A stretch of 64,000 nucleotides of DNA. Origin: Bordetella genomosp. 4 (GTDB lineage: Bacteria > Pseudomonadota > Gammaproteobacteria > Burkholderiales > Burkholderiaceae_B). Positions 61,128 to 64,000 of the stretch are shown here, piece after piece. Each line of letters opens with the position of its first letter. Position 1 is the stretch's first letter. The stretch covers positions 124,001-188,000 of the forward strand of contig NZ_NEVQ01000013.1 of assembly GCF_002261185.1 (NCBI RefSeq), read 5' to 3'. The notes beneath the pieces were generated by a model, which saw only the letters and a program-made list of their open reading frames with translations, was not told the DNA's origin and searched no databases. The position numbers and the translations under genes are program-made.

Positions 61128-62135
61128 TCATTGCGGTGACGGCCGGGATTCGCGGCGCCGAATAGACCATTTGGCCTCGACCACGCCGAACGCCAGCAAC
61201 GCCACTGCCAGAGGCAAAAGGAAATAGACGGCGCGGTAAATCAACACCGCGCCCAGGATATCCACGGGAGGAAGATATTTCCCCAGTGCGGCGACGGTAA
61301 TGGCCTCGGTGGTGCCGAGTCCGCCCGGCACACGTACGACCAACGCGGCGACGCTGGCATACAGCAGTACCCCTAATGCCGCCGCATAGGGGACTCGTCC
61401 CTGCAACACAACATACAGCACCAGTCCCATCAGGCCCCAGGACAGTACGGCACTCAGGCTCTGCGCGAGCGCCATCCGCGCGCCGGGCAACACGATACGC
61501 CACCTGCGCACCATCCACGTCCGTCCCGGGTATTTCAGGCAAGCGAGGACATATGCGCCAGAAAGTGCCAGCAGTACGAGGCCGACCACTCTCAATCCAT
61601 CTTCTCCCCAAGCGATGGTCTGAGGCAGAGGGACGGCGCCGCTGACGAACAAGGCGCCGGCCACCCAGCCGAACCCGATCCAGTTCGATAGGGCGGAGAA
61701 TAGCGCCACGCGCGTCGGCACCGACTTGCGGCAACCCAAGCGCAGATAGAGCCGCAAACGCGTTGCGAAGCCGCCAAGCAGCATGCCCAGGTTCAGGTTC
61801 AGCGCATAACTGAGCATGGCGATGCCTGCGACGCTGAACAGCGGCAGTTTGTGACCGATGTAGCGGCGACCCAGAACGTCCATGAGTGAATACGCGAGAT
61901 AGCCACCTAGTGCGACCGCGATTGCCAAGGCGATCGTGGGCCGGGGAAGCGCGCGCACGGCCTTCCACACACCGGGCCAGTCCACGTCGCGAGCGAGGTA
62001 ATACAACATGCCCGCCACGACCGCCAGGATCAGCACGGCCAGCCACCTGCCTATAGAACGTCGAGCCCGGGGACTGATCCGAGTCCAGCGCCGTCTTGTC
62101 GTACGTAGTCGGAATGTGTCCATGGGGATCCTCAT
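61128..62135 (-). CDS. Lysylphosphatidylglycerol synthase-like (UPF0104) membrane protein
   Basis: 335 residues, about eight helices (IGRWLAVLILAVVAGMLYYLA, PTIALAIAVALGGYLAYSLM, LALSGAYVLACL-like and others) with the conserved RVPGGLGTTEAITVAALGKYLPP of the family. This is only the membrane flippase-like part of MprF: there is no acyltransferase domain. The start overlaps the ClsB stop as ATGA; ATG at 62123 (AGGA upstream) is the alternative. Next to ClsB it likely acts in phospholipid handling. Confidence 0.85.
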   Translation of the reverse strand: MRIPMDTFRLRTTRRRWTRISPRARRSIGRWLAVLILAVVAGMLYYLARDVDWPGVWKAVRALPRPTIALAIAVALGGYLAYSLMDVLGRRYIGHKLPLFSVAGIAMLSYALNLNLGMLLGGFATRLRLYLRLGCRKSVPTRVALFSALSNWIGFGWVAGALFVSGAVPLPQTIAWGEDGLRVVGLVLLALSGAYVLACLKYPGRTWMVRRWRIVLPGARMALAQSLSAVLSWGLMGLVLYVVLQGRVPYAAALGVLLYASVAALVVRVPGGLGTTEAITVAALGKYLPPVDILGAVLIYRAVYFLLPLAVALLAFGVVEAKWSIRRRESRPSPQ

Positions 62136-63328
62136 TCTCGCGCCGGCTGCTGGCAGTCCACAGGTTCTGCCGCTATGCGCTGCAGGCGAGGCTTATGAGC
62201 GGGCAGGCTGCCCACCCAGTTAGGAAAACGCCGCAGTACGTGGAATACCACCACCCCGGCCCACAATCGCCGCAGACGTCGCGTGCCGATCGATGAACGG
62301 GGGATGCGCTGGCAATCCTCTTGCAGCAGGCGTTCCAGACGCTCGCGCAATACGCGGTTCAGCGCCCGGTCCCGCATGAGGACGTTGGCCTCCAGGTTCA
62401 GGGCCAGGCTGAACGGATCCAGATTGCTCGAGCCTACTGTGCTCCAGTCCTGGTCGAAGCACGCGACTTTGCCATGCAGCGGGCGGCGGCAATACTCGTA
62501 GATCTCCACGCCGGCATCGATGAGATAGTCATACAGCATCGTGGCGGCGAGCCGGGCGATACGCATATCCGGCTCGCCCTGCAGTATCAGGCGCACGCGC
62601 ACGCCTCGGCGGGCAGCGCCTGCCAGATCGTGCAGCAAGCGGTATCCGGGAAAGAAATAGGCATTGGCGATCAACACATCCTCGCGGGCCGAGCGCAGGC
62701 TGGCGCGATACAGGCGCTCGATGTCCTGCTGGTGCCGCGCATTGTCGCGTACCACCAGCTTGCCCGTTCCCTCTTCGTCGGGCACAGGTCCAGGGTCCGA
62801 GGCCGGCAATCTGCCCGGTGCAGCCCGCACGGCGGCACGCATATAGGCAGCGATATCGGCGCACAACGGACCTCGCACGCTGACCGCGTAGTCCTGTTTG
62901 GCCTGATCGCCATATTCGGTTAGATGATCTTCTGAAAAATTTATGCCGCCGACAAATGCCAACTCGTTATCGACGACAATCAGCTTGCGGTGCAGGCGCC
63001 GAAACAGATGAAATCGCATGCCGAGCAGGCGCGGTTTGGGATCGAATATATGTACACGTACCCCGGCAGTGGCCAGTTCGGCGAGAAAGGCCGGCTCCAG
63101 CGGATCAGAGCCGTAGCCGTCCAGCGTCAGTACGACCGAGACGCCGCGTTGCGCAGCTTTGATGAGTGCTTGCTGCAATGACCTTCCTACCGGATCGTCA
63201 AACAGGATGAATGTCTCCAGCAGGACCTCTTTATTTGCCCGCGCGATGGCTGCCTCGACGGCAGGGAAAAACGCATTGCCGTTCTCGAGCAGTTCAAAAT
63301 GATTCCCCGTACGCCAGCCCGTGCTCAT
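62132..63328 (-). CDS. clsB: Cardiolipin synthase ClsB
   Basis: 398 residues from ATG at 63328, overlapping the upstream stop as ATGA. Two phospholipase-D motifs: HRKLIVVDNELAFVGGIN and HGKVACFDQDWSTVGSSNLD (HxK...N). N-terminal part lacks the two helices of ClsA, as in ClsB, and ANKEVLLETFILFDDPVGRSL is typical. It joins two phosphatidylglycerols (or PE with PG) to cardiolipin at the inner membrane. Encoded with an endonuclease/phosphatase gene as in E. coli ybhP-clsB. Confidence 0.92.
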   Translation of the reverse strand: MSTGWRTGNHFELLENGNAFFPAVEAAIARANKEVLLETFILFDDPVGRSLQQALIKAAQRGVSVVLTLDGYGSDPLEPAFLAELATAGVRVHIFDPKPRLLGMRFHLFRRLHRKLIVVDNELAFVGGINFSEDHLTEYGDQAKQDYAVSVRGPLCADIAAYMRAAVRAAPGRLPASDPGPVPDEEGTGKLVVRDNARHQQDIERLYRASLRSAREDVLIANAYFFPGYRLLHDLAGAARRGVRVRLILQGEPDMRIARLAATMLYDYLIDAGVEIYEYCRRPLHGKVACFDQDWSTVGSSNLDPFSLALNLEANVLMRDRALNRVLRERLERLLQEDCQRIPRSSIGTRRLRRLWAGVVVFHVLRRFPNWVGSLPAHKPRLQRIAAEPVDCQQPARE

Positions 63329-64000
63329 AGCGAGATCTCTGCGGTCAACGGCACATGGTCGGATAGGCCTGCCCATACGCGCGAGGTTTGAGGTTCAGGC
63401 CGAGAGGTGTGTACGCCTCGTACGTAGATACGGTCCAGCCGCAGAATCGGGCACATCGCCGGATACGATCGGGCCGGCTTGCCGTAATGCCGGGTAAATA
63501 CCTCTTGGGCGTTGCAGCCGGCCATGACCCGGTCGGCACGCAAGCGCCAATCATTGAAGTCGCCTGCGATCAGCAGCGGTTCATTCGTGGGAATCTGTCG
63601 TTGGGCCAGCTCGCACAGCAAGTGCAACTGGCGTTGCCGGTGACGTTCGCGCAGACCCAGATGCACGCATACCGCATGTAGCGGATGCGCCAGCTCCGGC
63701 GGGCGCAGCACGCAATGCAGTAAACCGCGCGGTTCAGGGCCGGCGATGCTGACATCATGGTTGGTATAAGTAGCGATAGGGTAGCGCGAGAGGATCGCAT
63801 TGCCATGGTGGCCGTCCGGGTAGACGGCATTGCGTCCATAGGCGTAGTCGGACCATAGCGTATCGGCCAGGTATTCGTACTGCGACAGCACTGGCCAATC
63901 GGGCAACCGCTCGGCATGTCCCTGATGGGCCCCGACGACTTCTTGCAAAAAGACGATGTCGGGTGCCGCGGAACGCAACGCCTCACGCAGATCGTGCAGC
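63325..64000 (-). CDS. Endonuclease/exonuclease/phosphatase family protein (YbhP-like), 5' end beyond window
   Basis: The frame is open to the last base of the window, so only the C-terminal 224 codons are seen. Motifs: DIVFLQEVVG (metal-binding Glu), YGRNAVYPDGHHGNAILSR, LLHCVLRPP, CVHLGLRERHRQRQ, LLIAGDFNDW (catalytic Asp and Asn) and the final GLSDHVPLTAEI (His). It is the EEP-fold phosphoesterase usually linked to ClsB (E. coli YbhP). Substrate unknown; a nucleic-acid or phospholipid phosphoester is possible. Confidence 0.9.
   Translation of the reverse strand, partial: LHDLREALRSAAPDIVFLQEVVGAHQGHAERLPDWPVLSQYEYLADTLWSDYAYGRNAVYPDGHHGNAILSRYPIATYTNHDVSIAGPEPRGLLHCVLRPPELAHPLHAVCVHLGLRERHRQRQLHLLCELAQRQIPTNEPLLIAGDFNDWRLRADRVMAGCNAQEVFTRHYGKPARSYPAMCPILRLDRIYVRGVHTSRPEPQTSRVWAGLSDHVPLTAEISL

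Noticed and set aside
61093-62046. A 317-codon frame in another phase of the LPG-synthase-like gene
   Set aside because: Arg/Gly-rich with no hydrophobic pattern, while the frame at 61128-62135 has regular helices and the family motif.
1-64000. tRNA, rRNA, CRISPR arrays, insertion sequences, prophage
   Set aside because: No repeat-spacer pattern, no transposase or integrase motif and no recognisable structural-RNA sequence were seen by eye; a covariance-model search could still find a small RNA.

Overview
The window comes from a high-GC betaproteobacterium, most likely Alcaligenaceae (Bordetella/Achromobacter-like). Signs of this are six periplasmic Bug/TctC-type solute receptors, five of them without an adjacent TctAB permease, many IclR regulators next to short catabolic operons, and an LPG-synthase-like/ClsB/endonuclease cluster typical of the group. 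The family assignment is inference; there is no rRNA or other marker gene. I saw no tRNA, rRNA, CRISPR array, insertion sequence or prophage gene.

Layout. 1-1.7 kb: AbiEi/AbiEii type IV toxin-antitoxin pair behind a strong inverted repeat. 1.9-6.3 kb: orphan Bug receptor, SDR, and a polar amino-acid ABC importer. 6.3-13.9 kb: minus-strand catabolic operon (three Bug receptors, LigI-like hydrolase, RraA-family aldolase, hydroxyacid dehydrogenase, SMP-30 lactonase) with a divergent IclR regulator. 14-19 kb: hydrolase/SDR pair, LysE exporter, hydratase-like enzyme, YdcF-like and DUF808 membrane proteins. 19.1-27 kb: D-galactonate locus dgoK-dgoA-dgoD joined to a complete tripartite tricarboxylate transporter (tctCBA) and a dehydrogenase, with a divergent IclR gene.

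27-39.4 kb: what I consider the most interesting part. A second-type rpoN gene, a hybrid histidine kinase and an NtrC-type response regulator lie among stress-type genes (DUF6496 protein, charged disordered protein, membrane stress protein, stand-alone LigD polymerase, YetF-like protein, PaoABC molybdo-aldehyde oxidoreductase, small lipoprotein). Reading the intergenic regions, I find GG-N10-GC sigma-54 promoter elements in front of nearly every one of these transcription units, including a perfect TGGCACG-N4-TTGCA upstream of rpoN itself, and a further divergent pair at 56.4 kb (YghA-type SDR and DUF3309 protein). This looks like a self-amplifying, sigma-54-driven stress regulon.

39.5-43.9 kb: IclR regulator, Bug receptor and a self-sufficient P450 (P450-reductase-ferredoxin fusion, CYP116B type), followed by a large cruciform-like repeat. 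44.3-52.9 kb: a polyamine-linked membrane system: Tat-exported flavin oxidoreductase, membrane-fused aminopropyltransferase, DUF350, SPFH-SHOCT, DUF4178 zinc-ribbon protein, a 46-residue Gly/Ser-tailed peptide, SpeD (AdoMet decarboxylase), and two convergent Ig-like-domain proteins. 53-64 kb: aldo/keto reductase, nucleotide-translocase-like transporter, YghA-type SDR, DUF3309, TreY, alpha/beta hydrolase, DUF3182, an LPG-synthase-like membrane protein, ClsB and an endonuclease/phosphatase cut off by the window end.
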